A stretch of 64,000 bases of DNA from Aequorivita sinensis (lineage in GTDB: Bacteria; Bacteroidota; Bacteroidia; Flavobacteriales; Flavobacteriaceae), in assembly GCF_006346335.1 (NCBI RefSeq), contig NZ_VDMC01000003.1:1-64000 (forward strand), given 5' to 3'. Every line of letters starts with the position of its first letter. Position 1 is the stretch's first letter. Shown here piece by piece: positions 24,901-32,776 of the stretch. Position numbers and translations under genes: made by a program. Under the pieces are notes generated by a model. The model was not told the origin of the DNA. It saw only the letters and a program-made list of their open reading frames with translations, and ran no database searches.

Positions 24901-25358
24901 TCATTATTGAAGAGTTAACCGATTTAGTAGAAGAAGCTGTATTAAAAGAATTTGATAGTATTACTGAGCGTGGAGGAGTTCTTGGTGCAATGGAAACTAT
25001 GTACCAACGCAGCAAAATTCAAGAAGAGAGTTTGTATTATGAAACTTTAAAGCACAATGGTGAATTCCCGATTATTGGAGTAAATACTTTTTTAAGTAGT
25101 AAAGGTTCGCCAACCGTTCTTCCTGCTGAAGTAATTCGCGCAACCGAGGAAGAGAAGCAGGTTCAAATTAAAACACTTCAAAGTCTTCATAAAATGTATG
25201 ATGGAAAAGCAACGGATGCAATTGAAAAAGTGCAGACTGCAGCAATTCACAATAAAAACATATTTGAAGAACTTATGGAAGCAACAAAGGTTTGTTCGTT
25301 AGGGCAAATTACCGAAGCCTTATTTAAAGTAGGTGGGCAGTATAGACGTAATATGTAG
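21933..25358 (+). CDS. icmF: fused isobutyryl-CoA mutase IcmF
   Basis: Adenosylcobalamin-dependent interconversion of isobutyryl-CoA and n-butyryl-CoA, with its own chaperone GTPase built in. The 1141-aa order is diagnostic. A B12-binding domain comes first ([27 protein letters not shown], about 10-150). Then a MeaB-like GTPase (Walker [17 protein letters not shown], about 198-213; [20 protein letters not shown]). The mutase TIM barrel follows (about 560-1110: [31 protein letters not shown]). Substrate-specificity residues by eye are Phe591 (GLYPFKR) and Gln790 ([10 protein letters not shown]), the IcmF pair, in place of Tyr/Arg of methylmalonyl-CoA mutase. I start at ATG 21933. It is monocistronic with a strong terminator. 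Valine or butyrate catabolism is the likely role. Confidence 0.95.
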   Translation: MQNIKPYTPEHKVRIVTAASLFDGHDAAINIMRRIIQSTGVEVIHIGHDRSVEEVVNTAIQEDANAIAMTSYQGGHNEYFKYMYDLLKEKGASHIKIFGGGGGVILPSEIKELMDYGITRIYAPDDGREMGLQGMINDLVKQSDFAIGDKLNNELENLPNKEIGSIARLISAAENFPEIAKDALDKIHEINEKNTTPVLGITGTGGAGKSSLVDELVRRFLIDFPEKTIGIVSVDPSKRKTGGALLGDRIRMNAINSPRVYMRSLATRQSNLALSKYVAEAIQVLKAANFDLIILETSGIGQSDTEILEHSDVSLYVMTPEFGAATQLEKIDMLDFADLVAINKFDKRGSLDALRDVKKQYVRNHHLWETPQDELPVYGTIASQFNDPGMNTLYKAIMETISEKTEGDLKSDFQVPEEMDEKVFVIPPSRTRYLSEIAENNRAYDKKASEQSEVAQKLYGIYKAIESISGKTPELDKAGIVSEFIDDSEANKDLLKLLLAEFDREKLNLDPYNWEVITGWNEKVNKYKNPIYSFKVRDKEIKIETHTESLSHSQIPKVALPKYQAWGDILRWVLQENVPGEFPYTSGLYPFKRTGEDPARMFAGEGGPERTNRRFHYVSMGLPAKRLSTAFDSVTLYGNDPDLRPDIYGKIGNAGVSICCLDDAKKLYSGFDLSHAMTSVSMTINGPAPMLLGFFMNAAIDQNCEKYIVENGLEADVEKKINKIYKDKGIERPKYHGELPEGNNGLGLMLLGLTGDQVLDADVYNKIKYETLQQVRGTVQADILKEDQAQNTCIFSTEFALRLMGDVQEYFIEKKVRNFYSVSISGYHIAEAGANPITQLAFTLANGFTYVEYYLSRGMDINEFGPNLSFFFSNGIDPEYAVIGRVARKIWAKALKEKYGANPRAQMLKYHIQTSGRSLHAQEIDFNDIRTTLQALYAIYDNCNSLHTNAYDEAITTPTEESVRRAMAIQLIINKELGLAKNENPIQGSFIIEELTDLVEEAVLKEFDSITERGGVLGAMETMYQRSKIQEESLYYETLKHNGEFPIIGVNTFLSSKGSPTVLPAEVIRATEEEKQVQIKTLQSLHKMYDGKATDAIEKVQTAAIHNKNIFEELMEATKVCSLGQITEALFKVGGQYRRNM

Positions 25359-25376
25359 AAATAATAATTAATAATA

Positions 25377-25414
25377 ATAAACCCCGACATTCTAATTAGA
25401 TTGTCGGGGTTTAT
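25377..25414. terminator. bidirectional terminator between icmF and the acidic protein gene
   Basis: A 13-bp perfect stem (ATAAACCCCGACA / TGTCGGGGTTTAT) lies between convergent genes and serves both. Confidence 0.85.
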
Positions 25415-25436
25415 ATTTTAAAATTAAAAATTGTTG

Positions 25437-26042
25437 TTATTCTTCTTCCTCAGTTTCACTATCTTCATCTTCTAGATCTTCCCAATCCTCATCTTCATAA
25501 TCATCAAAAAAATCTTCAAAAATATTTTCTGAATCAAAAGGGATGTCATCTTCAGGGCTGTGGTCGTCGTAATTTATACCTGGCGGATTAAAAAGCCCCC
25601 AACGATCTATAGTGTAATCCCAAGGATCAAAGGTCTTCACCCATTCAGCAAAAAGAACACGGAAGGTTTCAACTTCTTTTCGAAGTAAATCAAGGTATTC
25701 AATTTCATCAAAGCCTAACATTTCAATTCCTTGAAGGTCGTTGATAATTTCGCGAGCTGATTTACGAATTATGGTGGCATTTTCCATTTTAAGGTCGTAA
25801 GCATCAACGCTTTCTGCACCCATAATTTTGGTTGGAATAATAAGTGAGTTTTCCATCATATAACTCAAATTATACTCCATTAATTTCTTTTCGCCTTTGC
25901 GTTTATACTTTATATCGGTGTTTTCTACAGATTTTACAAGGTGATAGACAAGGTTTGAAATTTCCTCGGCTTTTATATAAATAGGCATTTGCCTCACGTG
26001 GTTGTGGTGCTCCATAGAATCAAAATCGTCGTCTTCAAACAT
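25437..26042 (-). CDS. unknown protein with acidic C-terminal tail (paralogue of 26122-26517)
   Basis: A 201-aa cytoplasmic protein of unknown function. Residues ~18-145 are helical and resemble the neighbouring 131-aa protein: PIYIKAEEISNLVYHL, then IIPTKIMGAESVDAYDLKME and YLDLLRKEVETFRVLFAEWV align with MYLKAMEIFSLARNI, LGPKILKAES and FLPLLRKEIKKFRKLQHTW there. A Trp-Asp linker (KTFDPWDYTIDRWGLFNPPG) leads into a very acidic tail (about 160-201, mostly Asp and Glu, ending ETEEEE). A four-helix bundle is plausible for the core. The tail could mimic nucleic acid or bind a basic partner; that is inference. It has its own promoter element upstream. Confidence 0.75.
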   Translation of the reverse strand: MFEDDDFDSMEHHNHVRQMPIYIKAEEISNLVYHLVKSVENTDIKYKRKGEKKLMEYNLSYMMENSLIIPTKIMGAESVDAYDLKMENATIIRKSAREIINDLQGIEMLGFDEIEYLDLLRKEVETFRVLFAEWVKTFDPWDYTIDRWGLFNPPGINYDDHSPEDDIPFDSENIFEDFFDDYEDEDWEDLEDEDSETEEEE

Positions 26043-26068
26043 AATAAGGCATTAATACATTCCTTTTA

Positions 26069-26076
26069 CAAAGGTA
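26069..26076 (-). promoter_or_regulatory. -7 element of the acidic-tail gene
   Basis: TACCTTTG on the minus strand, an exact TAnnTTTG match, 26 bp before the start codon at 26042. It implies separate expression from the paralogue upstream. Confidence 0.55.
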
Positions 26077-26121
26077 ACGATAGGTTTCTGATATAGAAAA
26101 TGAAAAGTAGAACTCTAAATG

Positions 26122-26517
26122 TTAAAGAGTTAATTGCCAGGTATGTTGAAGTTTGCGAAATTTCTTGATTTCTTTCCTTAGTAACGGAAGAAAATCTTTA
26201 CCATTGCTATTAACTTTCTCTAAGCGTTCGCAGTTTTTGTATAACAAATTAGATAAGTGAATCACAGAAGCTGCATGCTTGTGTTTTTCTTCAGAAAAAG
26301 GTTGACTTTCTGCTTTTAAAATTTTAGGTCCAAGTGATACTGATTGTTGAACAATATCGCCACTGAAATAAATATTAGGATCTTCTTTTCCGTTTTTCTG
26401 AATTCCTGCTAAATCATAACTTAGGTATGTAGAGATGTTACGAGCTAATGAAAAAATTTCCATTGCTTTTAGGTACATCGCTGAATGTTTATTATTTCCG
26501 TAAGTATGAGCTGACAT
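26122..26517 (-). CDS. unknown helical protein (paralogue of 25437-26042)
   Basis: A 131-aa protein predicted all-helical, without signal peptide or membrane segment. It shares the core of the next gene: an N-terminal MYLKAMEIFSLARNISTYL helix, a central SLGPKILKAESQPF hinge and a C-terminal FLPLLRKEIKKFRKLQHTW helix. It lacks the acidic tail. Both proteins keep the order 'IxxxIxxAES' then 'LLRKExxxFR', so they probably arose by duplication. Its net charge is basic, the opposite of the neighbour, so the two might interact; this is speculation. Function unknown. Confidence 0.75.
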   Translation of the reverse strand: MSAHTYGNNKHSAMYLKAMEIFSLARNISTYLSYDLAGIQKNGKEDPNIYFSGDIVQQSVSLGPKILKAESQPFSEEKHKHAASVIHLSNLLYKNCERLEKVNSNGKDFLPLLRKEIKKFRKLQHTWQLTL

Positions 26518-26537
26518 TTTATAATTTTAAAGTGTAT

Positions 26538-26545
26538 CAAATTTA
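26538..26545 (-). promoter_or_regulatory. -7 element of the 131-aa gene
   Basis: TAAATTTG on the minus strand, an exact match, 20 bp before the start codon at 26517. Confidence 0.55.
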
Positions 26546-26589
26546 GCGACAAGAAACTTTAATTCATAATTGATATTAAAGTAAAAATG

Positions 26590-26597
26590 TATATTTG
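26590..26597 (+). promoter_or_regulatory. -7 element of the Lrp-type regulator gene
   Basis: TATATTTG, an exact match, 37 bp before the ATG at 26635. It is back to back with the leftward element at 26538-26545. Confidence 0.55.
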
Positions 26598-26634
26598 CTT
26601 TAAATATTAAGTAAAAATTGATTAAAACTTTAAT

Positions 26635-27078
26635 ATGAGTATAGATTCTTTAAACTGGAAAATACTGAAGTGTCTTCAAAGAAATGCACGTCAGCCAAAC
26701 ACCGAAATCGGGAGGGAGGTAGGTATTAGTTCTCCTGCAGTTTCTGAACGTATTAAAAAAATGGAAGACTCTAATATTATAACTGGTTATTTTACAGATG
26801 TTTCTCCTATGGAAGCGGGGTATCAATTTAAAGCCATTATCACACTTCGCGCTTTTATGGGTAAATTGAAACCTTTTCTTGAAATAGTAAAAACATACGA
26901 TGAGGTTATAAACTGCTATCGCATTACAGGAAATGAAAATATTGTAATGGAAGTTGTTTTAAAAAATCAAAAACATTTAGAGTCTTTTATAGACCAACTT
27001 ATTTTTTATGGTGAAACTAAAACTCAGATAGTACTTTCACATGTTGTAAAAAACAATGCACTAAAACCTGTGAAGTAG
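26635..27078 (+). CDS. Lrp/AsnC-family transcriptional regulator
   Basis: A 147-aa amino-acid-responsive DNA-binding protein. The N-terminal helix-turn-helix (LNWKILKCLQRNARQPNTEI, then GISSPAVSERIKKMEDSNII) is followed by the RAM/AsnC ligand and dimerisation domain (YQFKAIITLRAFMGKLKPFL, VINCYRITGNENIVMEVVL). Members usually form octamers and respond to amino acids such as leucine or alanine. It is divergent from the unknown 131-aa gene across 117 bp, and Lrp members often control the divergent neighbour; the target is not known. Length and motifs are normal. Confidence 0.93.
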   Translation: MSIDSLNWKILKCLQRNARQPNTEIGREVGISSPAVSERIKKMEDSNIITGYFTDVSPMEAGYQFKAIITLRAFMGKLKPFLEIVKTYDEVINCYRITGNENIVMEVVLKNQKHLESFIDQLIFYGETKTQIVLSHVVKNNALKPVK

Positions 27079-27121
27079 CTAGCTGATGTTAAAATTGTTA
27101 CAATTAGAATCTTGTTAAGAC

Positions 27122-27149
27122 TTGTGGAGCTATGTATGAAGTATTTTTG
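27122..27149 (+). promoter_or_regulatory. promoter of the 65-aa membrane protein gene
   Basis: TTG (27122-27124) and TATTTTTG (27142-27149, exact) are 17 bp apart, with a leader of about 20 nt to the ATG at 27173. Confidence 0.6.
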
Positions 27150-27172
27150 ATTCTCTAATTAAAACATATACC

Positions 27173-27370
27173 ATGAAAAACTATACGATTCATTTTTTGA
27201 TTATAACTATTGTTACAGCACTATTGGGTTTTACAGGATTAGAGTTTCCTGGTGATAAGTTGGTTCGAATAATTTGTTTGTTTGCGGGAATTGCCTTGAT
27301 GATTTCTTGTTTAGATGCAGTAATTGTTAGTCGTAAAAATAAAAGGCTTAAAAAAGAGTCACAATCTTAA
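27173..27370 (+). CDS. small two-helix membrane protein
   Basis: A 65-aa protein of two hydrophobic helices (about 7-24 and 32-50) with a short linker (LEFPGDKLVR) and a basic tail (SRKNKRLKKES) that should face the cytoplasm. Size, topology and the glycine-rich first helix recall the DUF1328 group of small membrane proteins, but I would not assign it. A well-formed promoter stands directly upstream, so the gene is probably real and expressed alone. Function unknown. Confidence 0.65.
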   Translation: MKNYTIHFLIITIVTALLGFTGLEFPGDKLVRIICLFAGIALMISCLDAVIVSRKNKRLKKESQS

Positions 27371-27443
27371 GATTAGTATTCGCCTTTTTTTATTTTAAAT
27401 GAATTATATAAGCTTAAAGTAAAGCTATATTTCCCTTGTATTC

Positions 27444-27557
27444 CTATTTCCAAGCTCTAGCCTTTTCCACATTTGGCCAATAGCGCTTTTCTTCATCTTC
27501 TTGTAGCTGAATACTGTACAAATTAATTCTGTGTAAATTTTGCGGTAATAGAAGAAA
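27444..27557 (-). pseudogene. possible 3' fragment of a decayed gene
   Basis: In the 285-bp gap before the DUF1684 gene the minus strand has a 37-codon open stretch ending at a TAG (27444-27446). Its text looks protein-like (LYSIQLQEDEEKRYWPNVEK then ARAWK) but no start codon or promoter is seen and a stop closes it upstream. It may be the tail of a lost gene; chance is also possible. Confidence 0.2.
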
Positions 27558-27655
27558 TTAATTGGTGAGAAGTTTAAATATTAAATATTTTTTCGTCTGA
27601 TCGATAAATAATTACGAATTTTAAAATTCTTTTCTATTTTTACTAAAAACTTTTT

Positions 27656-28261
27656 ATGAAGAATTTATTACTCTTTTCATTTTTACTAATCACATCCTTA
27701 GGTTTTACTCAAAGTGAAGCATTAGTTTTAGAAAGTCTAAAAGCACAGGTAAAATTAAATAGTGAATTCGCTAATCCCGAAACAACAATTCTCACTCCCG
27801 AAGATTTTCGAACTTTTAAAGAATTAGATTTTTATCCAATTGATGAAAAATATATTGTGAATGCTAGGTTTGTGCGTACCCCAGACGAAAAACCATTTTT
27901 AATGCCAACCACTACAACTAGAACTCCAGAATATGTAAAATATGGAGAAGCCCATTTTAGTATAGATGGAAAGGGTTTTGTTTTAAGTCTCTTCAAAAAC
28001 ACACAGCCCTATAATGAACCTGGATATGAGGATTATCTATTTTTGCCGTTTACCGATTTAACAAGTGGAGACGGTTCCTATGGAGGGGGAAGGTATTTAG
28101 ACCAGCGAATTCCTGAAGGAGATACTTTTGTTATCGACTTTAATAAAGCCTATAATCCTTATTGTGCATATAACCCAAAATATTCTTGTCCTATACCTCC
28201 TAAAGAAAACGATTTGTTAATTCGAATTGAAGCTGGGGTTAAGAATTTTGGAAAACATTAA
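27656..28261 (+). CDS. DUF1684 protein
   Basis: A 201-aa exported protein: signal peptide to about residue 18 (SLGFTQ), then the DUF1684 domain. The family signature is complete: FYPIDEKYIVNARFVRTPDE, FLPFTDLTSGDGSYGGGRYL, and DFNKAYNPYCAYNPKYSCP followed by IPPKENDLLIRIEAGVK. Cysteines at about 172 and 179 lie in the conserved AYNPYCAYNxxYSCP block and may bind a ligand or metal. Some homologues fold like FMN-binding split barrels, but the activity is not established. It converges with crcB, with stop codons overlapping. Confidence 0.9.
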   Translation: MKNLLLFSFLLITSLGFTQSEALVLESLKAQVKLNSEFANPETTILTPEDFRTFKELDFYPIDEKYIVNARFVRTPDEKPFLMPTTTTRTPEYVKYGEAHFSIDGKGFVLSLFKNTQPYNEPGYEDYLFLPFTDLTSGDGSYGGGRYLDQRIPEGDTFVIDFNKAYNPYCAYNPKYSCPIPPKENDLLIRIEAGVKNFGKH

Positions 28262-28629
28262 AAAAACTTCACAGCCCACATTCCGATAAAAACCATTGCA
28301 AATGCAACTATAAAACTTGCGATAGTATATAAAGCGAATGACATAAAATCCCCGCTTTTTAAGAATAAGTGATTCTCATAAGCAAAGGTTGAAAATGTAG
28401 TAAATCCACCACAAAACCCGGTAGCTAAAAATAAAACTGTATTCTGAGAAAGAGTTTGGTTTTTTAAAGCGAGTCCTAGTATTATTCCAATTAATAAACT
28501 TCCAAGAATATTGGTGGCAAATGTTCCGTAAGGTATTCCTGTTTCAGCATTGTTTAGAAACTTAGAAAGTCCATAGCGCAATGTACTTCCTAAACCCCCA
28601 CCAATAAAAACTAGTACGAGTTGCTTCAT
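28258..28629 (-). CDS. crcB: fluoride exporter CrcB/Fluc
   Basis: A 123-aa inner-membrane fluoride channel that works as a dual-topology dimer. Four membrane helices are seen with all hallmarks: GGGLGSTLRYGLS (about 10-22), GTFATNILGSLLIG (35-48, pore Asn) and FCGGFTTFSTF (72-82, the Phe box and the central Na+ site region). It lies one base behind the SRPBCC gene, so no fluoride riboswitch can precede it here; expression depends on the upstream gene. Only one crcB gene is present, matching a homodimer. Confidence 0.96.
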   Translation of the reverse strand: MKQLVLVFIGGGLGSTLRYGLSKFLNNAETGIPYGTFATNILGSLLIGIILGLALKNQTLSQNTVLFLATGFCGGFTTFSTFAYENHLFLKSGDFMSFALYTIASFIVAFAMVFIGMWAVKFF

Positions 28630-28630
28630 T

Positions 28631-29689
28631 TTAAATACCTTCTTCTAAATCAGGTTTTGGCGTCGTTATAATTGGAATGTAAACTTCTGTTACCCAATTA
28701 GCAGGGTTGGCAGTTTCATTTGGATCTGTAATGTAAACTTCGAATTTTTTACCCTCAGGGTCTATTTCTAAACCGTTCTTTTTAATGTATTCATTACCTT
28801 TAGTATAAGCTTCTGGCAAGTGGTTATAGTTTCCTTTTAGAGAAATTTTAACCGCAGAAATAGGCTCCATAAATCCACAAACTACTGGACTTCCTTCAGG
28901 AGTAATTACTTTTTCTCTTACTGGAACTCCTGTTGAGAAAATAACAGTATTGTTTGCTTCGTCAACTTGATTGTATAAGGTAAAAGGTTTCCCCGACATA
29001 TTTAAATTATTATTAGAAACAAAGTCTAATACCTGTGTCATCATTGGTTCCATTTTATCACCTAGTTCTTGCATTCTAGCTACGGAAGTTGTGTAAATAT
29101 AATATCCACCGCCGTATTGTGTAAGTCCATCTACATTTATTGAATATTTCTTCATATCCTCCACTACCTCCTTGGCAATTCCTTCCAAACCAGTAATATT
29201 CATTTCGTGAACTTGAGCTTTAAAATCGGTTCCACTTATCGAGAAAAAGAACTTATCAAGTAGCGTGTGTTCTCCTTTCATTCTCCAAGTAATATTGGTT
29301 CCTTCAGGAACTTCTTCAAAACTCCAAAATACTTTAGGGTGACGCGCTCCTCCTGGAGTTTCTAACGTTAAATCTTGTTCGATCTCTTTATTAGGGATAA
29401 CCTTGGTAGTTTTCATTGAACCATTAATTTCACCATCCCAAGAGTAGGAAGCACCTTCGCCTGCAGTTTTTTCGGCATAAGTAAACCTAATGGTAGGATC
29501 TTCTTTTTTCCAAGGCCCCCAAGTTTCCCAATTTCTATAATCATTTACTTTATTAAATACTACTTCTGGAGGAGCCTTAATAACCATTGAATCTTTAATG
29601 TCGTAAGAGCCGTCCTGTGTTCCAAAATAAATGGCACCGCCAATTACTATCAGGAGAATAAGAAAAAGTAAATACTTAATTATTTTCAT
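28631..29689 (-). CDS. SRPBCC/polyketide-cyclase plus GyrI-like effector-binding protein
   Basis: A 352-aa membrane-anchored protein. One N-terminal hydrophobic segment (about 4-23) is followed by an SRPBCC fold (about 35-185: MVIKAPPEVVFNKVNDYRNW, GEGASYSWDGEI, HPKVFWSFEEVPEGT). A GyrI-like or AraC effector-binding domain follows (about 195-345: YYIYTTSVARMQELGDKM, VREKVITPEGSPVVCGF, EVYIPI). Both folds bind small hydrophobic ligands. It is a stand-alone ligand-binding protein with no DNA-binding domain. It lies directly ahead of crcB on the same strand, one base apart; a functional link to fluoride is not evident. Confidence 0.85.
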   Translation of the reverse strand: MKIIKYLLFLILLIVIGGAIYFGTQDGSYDIKDSMVIKAPPEVVFNKVNDYRNWETWGPWKKEDPTIRFTYAEKTAGEGASYSWDGEINGSMKTTKVIPNKEIEQDLTLETPGGARHPKVFWSFEEVPEGTNITWRMKGEHTLLDKFFFSISGTDFKAQVHEMNITGLEGIAKEVVEDMKKYSINVDGLTQYGGGYYIYTTSVARMQELGDKMEPMMTQVLDFVSNNNLNMSGKPFTLYNQVDEANNTVIFSTGVPVREKVITPEGSPVVCGFMEPISAVKISLKGNYNHLPEAYTKGNEYIKKNGLEIDPEGKKFEVYITDPNETANPANWVTEVYIPIITTPKPDLEEGI

Positions 29690-29810
29690 GTTTTTGAGGT
29701 TGGTGTTGGTTGTAGGTGCTAAGATACGGAAATTTCATCTAAGCTTTTATATATAGACGTCTGCTATTTCATTCGTGATAAACCAATTAATATAGAGACC
29801 AATATTTTAT

Positions 29811-29818
29811 TACATTTG
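29811..29818 (+). promoter_or_regulatory. -7 element of the DPP III gene
   Basis: TACATTTG, an exact match, 23 bp before the ATG at 29842. Confidence 0.55.
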
Positions 29819-29841
29819 CGTTTAATACAAATTTAAATAAA

Positions 29842-31881
29842 ATGAAGAAAACCTTATTTATTGCAATGGCAATGAGTGGTTTGTTGTTTTTTTCTTGTAA
29901 TGAGAAAAAAGATGAAAAACCAACTGCACAAGTAGAAACTGAAGAAAATAAAGATTTTGACTATTCAGTAGAGCAATTTGCAGATATCAAAGTTTTGCGT
30001 TACCAAATTCCAGGATGGGAAAAACTTTCTTTGAAAGAACAAAAACTAGTTTATTACCTTACTCAAGCAGGATTAGAGGGAAGAGATATAATCTGGGATC
30101 AGAATTATAGACACAACCTTACTATCAGAAAGGCATTAGAAAATGTGTATCAAAATTATGAGGGTGATAAGTCTTCTACTGACTGGAATAATTTTGAAAC
30201 CTACTTAAAAAGAATTTGGTTTAGTAATGGTATTCATCATCATTATGCAAGTAACAAGATTAAGCCTGAATTCTCTTCAGATTATCTTAAGCAGTTATTA
30301 AGTGATACAAACACTACTTTAGAAGGTGAAGCATTTGATGTAATCTTTGATGATAAAGACGCTACAAAAGTTGATCAGTCTAAAGGAATTGATAACGTAG
30401 CTAAAAGCGCTGTAAACTTTTACGGAGCTGATATTACTACTAAAGATGTAGAAAATTTCTATTCAAAAAAGCAGTCGCCAGATCCACAAAAGCCATTGTC
30501 TTTTGGTCTTAACTCAAAACTAGTTAAAGAGAATGGTGAGGTAAAAGAATTGGTGTATAAGTCGGGCGGACTTTATGGCGAGGCAATTGATAGAATTATC
30601 GAGTGGCTTGAAAAGGCTCAAGGTGTAGCTGAAAATAAAGCTCAAGGTGATGCTATTGGTTTGTTAATAGAATATTACAAAACAGGAGACCTTCAAACTT
30701 GGGACGATTACAACGTTGCTTGGACAGCTGCTACGGAAGGAAATATTGATTACATCAACAGTTTTATTGAAGTTTATCAGGATCCTGTAGGGTATAAAGG
30801 TACTTTCGAAAGCATTGTACAGATTAAAGATTTTGATATGTCTGAAAAAATGGCTGTACTTTCTGAAAACGCACAATGGTTTGAAGATAACTCAACATTG
30901 ATGGAAGAGCACAAAAAGAAAAATGTTGTAGGTGTTACTTATAAAGTAGTAAACGTAGCAGGCGAAGCTGGTGATGCTTCTCCAAGTACACCAATTGGAG
31001 TAAACCTTCCAAATGCTAACTGGATTCGTGCAGCAGTAGGAAGTAAGTCGGTTTCATTGGGTAACATTATTGAAGCATACAATAACGCTGGTAGTTCAGG
31101 AAGATTAAAAGAATTTGTTCACGATGACGAAGAGCTAGCATTAGAAAAAGAATACGGACAAGTAGCTGACAAACTTCACACAGCACTTCACGAAGTAATT
31201 GGTCACGCTTCAGGACAATTAAATCCTGGTGTAGGTGAAACAAAAGAAACACTTAAGAATTACGCTTCAACTTTAGAAGAAGGTCGTGCGGATTTAGTAG
31301 GATTATACTATTTATACACTCCAAAATTACAAGAGTTAGGATTAGTTGATGATTGGAAAAAAGTGGGAATGGCTGCTTATGATGGCTATATCAGAAATGG
31401 TTTGATGACGCAGTTAATTCGTCTTAACCTTGGTGATGATGTTGTACAAGCACATATGCGTAACCGTCAGTGGGTGTCTTCTTGGGTTTACGAAAAAGGA
31501 AAAGCTGACAATGTAATTGAAAAAGTTACTCGTGATGGCAAAACTTATTACAATATTAACGACTATGATAAATTACACGATTTATTCGGTCAGTTATTAA
31601 GAGAAACTCAAAGAATTAAGAGTGAAGGAGATTATGCAGCTGTAGAAAAACTTGTTGAAACTTACGGTGTAAAAGTAGATTACGACCTTCATAAAGAAAT
31701 TTTAGAGCGTAACAAGCAGTTTACATCTGCGCCATATAGCGGTTTTGTAAATCCTGTAATTGTTCCAAAAATGAATGATAATGGCGAAATTGAAAGCTTT
31801 ACAATTGAGCAGCCAAAAACATTTGCTGAGCAGATGTTGTACTATGGAAAAAACTATAGTAATTTGCCTGCTGTAAACTAA
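29842..31881 (+). CDS. dipeptidyl peptidase III, lipoprotein form (family M49)
   Basis: A 679-aa zinc metallopeptidase that removes dipeptides from the N-terminus of short peptides. The M49 motif HEVIGH places the zinc ligands at His450 and His455 with Glu451 as catalytic base, the same numbering as in the human enzyme by coincidence of length; the third ligand lies in LEEGRADLVGLY about 25-30 residues later. The family usually has the motif HELLGH. The N-terminus is a lipoprotein signal (LLFFSC, Cys19), so this copy should be exported and membrane-tethered rather than cytosolic. It is monocistronic, with a promoter element and strong terminator. Peptide scavenging is the likely role. Confidence 0.94.
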   Translation: MKKTLFIAMAMSGLLFFSCNEKKDEKPTAQVETEENKDFDYSVEQFADIKVLRYQIPGWEKLSLKEQKLVYYLTQAGLEGRDIIWDQNYRHNLTIRKALENVYQNYEGDKSSTDWNNFETYLKRIWFSNGIHHHYASNKIKPEFSSDYLKQLLSDTNTTLEGEAFDVIFDDKDATKVDQSKGIDNVAKSAVNFYGADITTKDVENFYSKKQSPDPQKPLSFGLNSKLVKENGEVKELVYKSGGLYGEAIDRIIEWLEKAQGVAENKAQGDAIGLLIEYYKTGDLQTWDDYNVAWTAATEGNIDYINSFIEVYQDPVGYKGTFESIVQIKDFDMSEKMAVLSENAQWFEDNSTLMEEHKKKNVVGVTYKVVNVAGEAGDASPSTPIGVNLPNANWIRAAVGSKSVSLGNIIEAYNNAGSSGRLKEFVHDDEELALEKEYGQVADKLHTALHEVIGHASGQLNPGVGETKETLKNYASTLEEGRADLVGLYYLYTPKLQELGLVDDWKKVGMAAYDGYIRNGLMTQLIRLNLGDDVVQAHMRNRQWVSSWVYEKGKADNVIEKVTRDGKTYYNINDYDKLHDLFGQLLRETQRIKSEGDYAAVEKLVETYGVKVDYDLHKEILERNKQFTSAPYSGFVNPVIVPKMNDNGEIESFTIEQPKTFAEQMLYYGKNYSNLPAVN

Positions 31882-31901
31882 TTTTAGTTTTCAACTTATA
31901 A

Positions 31902-31934
31902 AAAAAGCGCTTCGGAATTCCCGAAGCGCTTTTT
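31902..31934. terminator. bidirectional terminator after the DPP III gene
   Basis: A 14-bp perfect stem (AAAAAGCGCTTCGG / CCGAAGCGCTTTTT) with loop AATTC lies between convergent genes. Confidence 0.92.
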
Positions 31935-31958
31935 GTTTTAAAATAAATTGAATTCAAT

Positions 31959-32147
31959 TTAAGGTTTAAAATATGTTTTAACCATAACCAAGAGTAATAC
32001 AAAAGCTATAAAACCAATCAACACCCAAATACTTCCTTTGTAGTATTTTTTATGAAGTTTTTTATCGCTTCGATAGCTAAAAGCTATGATAATCACGAAA
32101 ACAATAAAAAACAAAGCAGTAAAAACCCATTGACCAGTTGTGAACAT
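31959..32147 (-). CDS. small two-helix membrane protein, flavobacterial type
   Basis: A 62-aa protein: MFTTGQWVFTALFFIVFVII forms the first membrane helix, a basic linker (SYRSDKKLHKKYYKGS) faces the cytoplasm and a second helix (IWVLIGFIAFVLLLVMV) follows, ending TYFKP. I recall close relatives of this size with the same MFTTGQW start and YKGS linker across Flavobacteriaceae. No function is known. The frame is intact and ends in the terminator shared with the DPP III gene. Confidence 0.75.
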   Translation of the reverse strand: MFTTGQWVFTALFFIVFVIIIAFSYRSDKKLHKKYYKGSIWVLIGFIAFVLLLVMVKTYFKP

Positions 32148-32289
32148 AAATTTGTAGTTTTATGGCTGTAAAAGTAAGGATTAAAGTGCAAACAAGATTC
32201 AGGATTCACAAGAATCAATGTAAATTCTGAAAACCTGTATTTTAATTCTTTTTTCAATAATTGAAGAAGTCTAACCTCAAAAAAATACA

Positions 32290-32676
32290 ATGAAAAACAA
32301 AATAGCTGCAGTAGCAGAATTTCACAAAGCATTTGGTCTTGGTATGAAAGACGCTCCAACTGCTGAACTTGGAATTAATAAAAATCTGTTGCGTTACAAA
32401 TTAATGCGAGAAGAAAATGAAGAGTACCTTGAAGCTGCAAATAATAACGATTTAGTTGAGGTTGCAGATGCCTTGGGCGATATGCTATACATTTTATGTG
32501 GAACCATAATTGAGCATGGTATGCAACATAAAATTGAAGAGGTTTTTGACGAAATTCAACGAAGTAATATGAGTAAGTTAGGAGCAGATGGCAAACCTAT
32601 TTACCGAGAAGATGGAAAGGTTTTAAAAGGCCCGAGTTATTTTCAGCCAAAAATTAAAGAGATACTTGAAAAATAA
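32290..32676 (+). CDS. MazG-like / PRA-PH-type nucleoside triphosphate pyrophosphohydrolase
   Basis: A 128-aa all-alpha NTP pyrophosphohydrolase-like enzyme. The metal-binding pattern of the superfamily is visible: EENEEYLEAANNN (about 40-52) gives the ExxE pair and EVADALGDMLYI (about 57-68) the ExxD motif, which bind Mg2+ in MazG, HisE and dUTPase-like enzymes. The N-terminus (VAEFHKAFGL) and C-terminus (GPSYFQPKI) match a family of single-domain phosphoribosyl-ATP-diphosphatase-like proteins outside his operons. The natural substrate is unknown; house-cleaning of aberrant nucleotides is the usual suggestion. Confidence 0.85.
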   Translation: MKNKIAAVAEFHKAFGLGMKDAPTAELGINKNLLRYKLMREENEEYLEAANNNDLVEVADALGDMLYILCGTIIEHGMQHKIEEVFDEIQRSNMSKLGADGKPIYREDGKVLKGPSYFQPKIKEILEK

Positions 32677-32688
32677 ATTATAAAAAGA

Positions 32689-32733
32689 AAAATCCAAATT
32701 CCAGATGGTTAGAACCTTTGGAATTTGGATTTT
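32689..32733. terminator. terminator between the MazG-like gene and ilvE
   Basis: A perfect 15-bp stem (AAAATCCAAATTCCA / TGGAATTTGGATTTT) lies between convergent genes and can serve both. Confidence 0.85.
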
Positions 32734-32776
32734 ATATTTAAGTACCTAGCCGGCACTTTTAATTTCTTGTTTCTTT

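Noticed and set aside
28630-28632. Fluoride riboswitch ahead of crcB
   Set aside because: crcB begins one base after the SRPBCC gene stop, leaving no room for a riboswitch.
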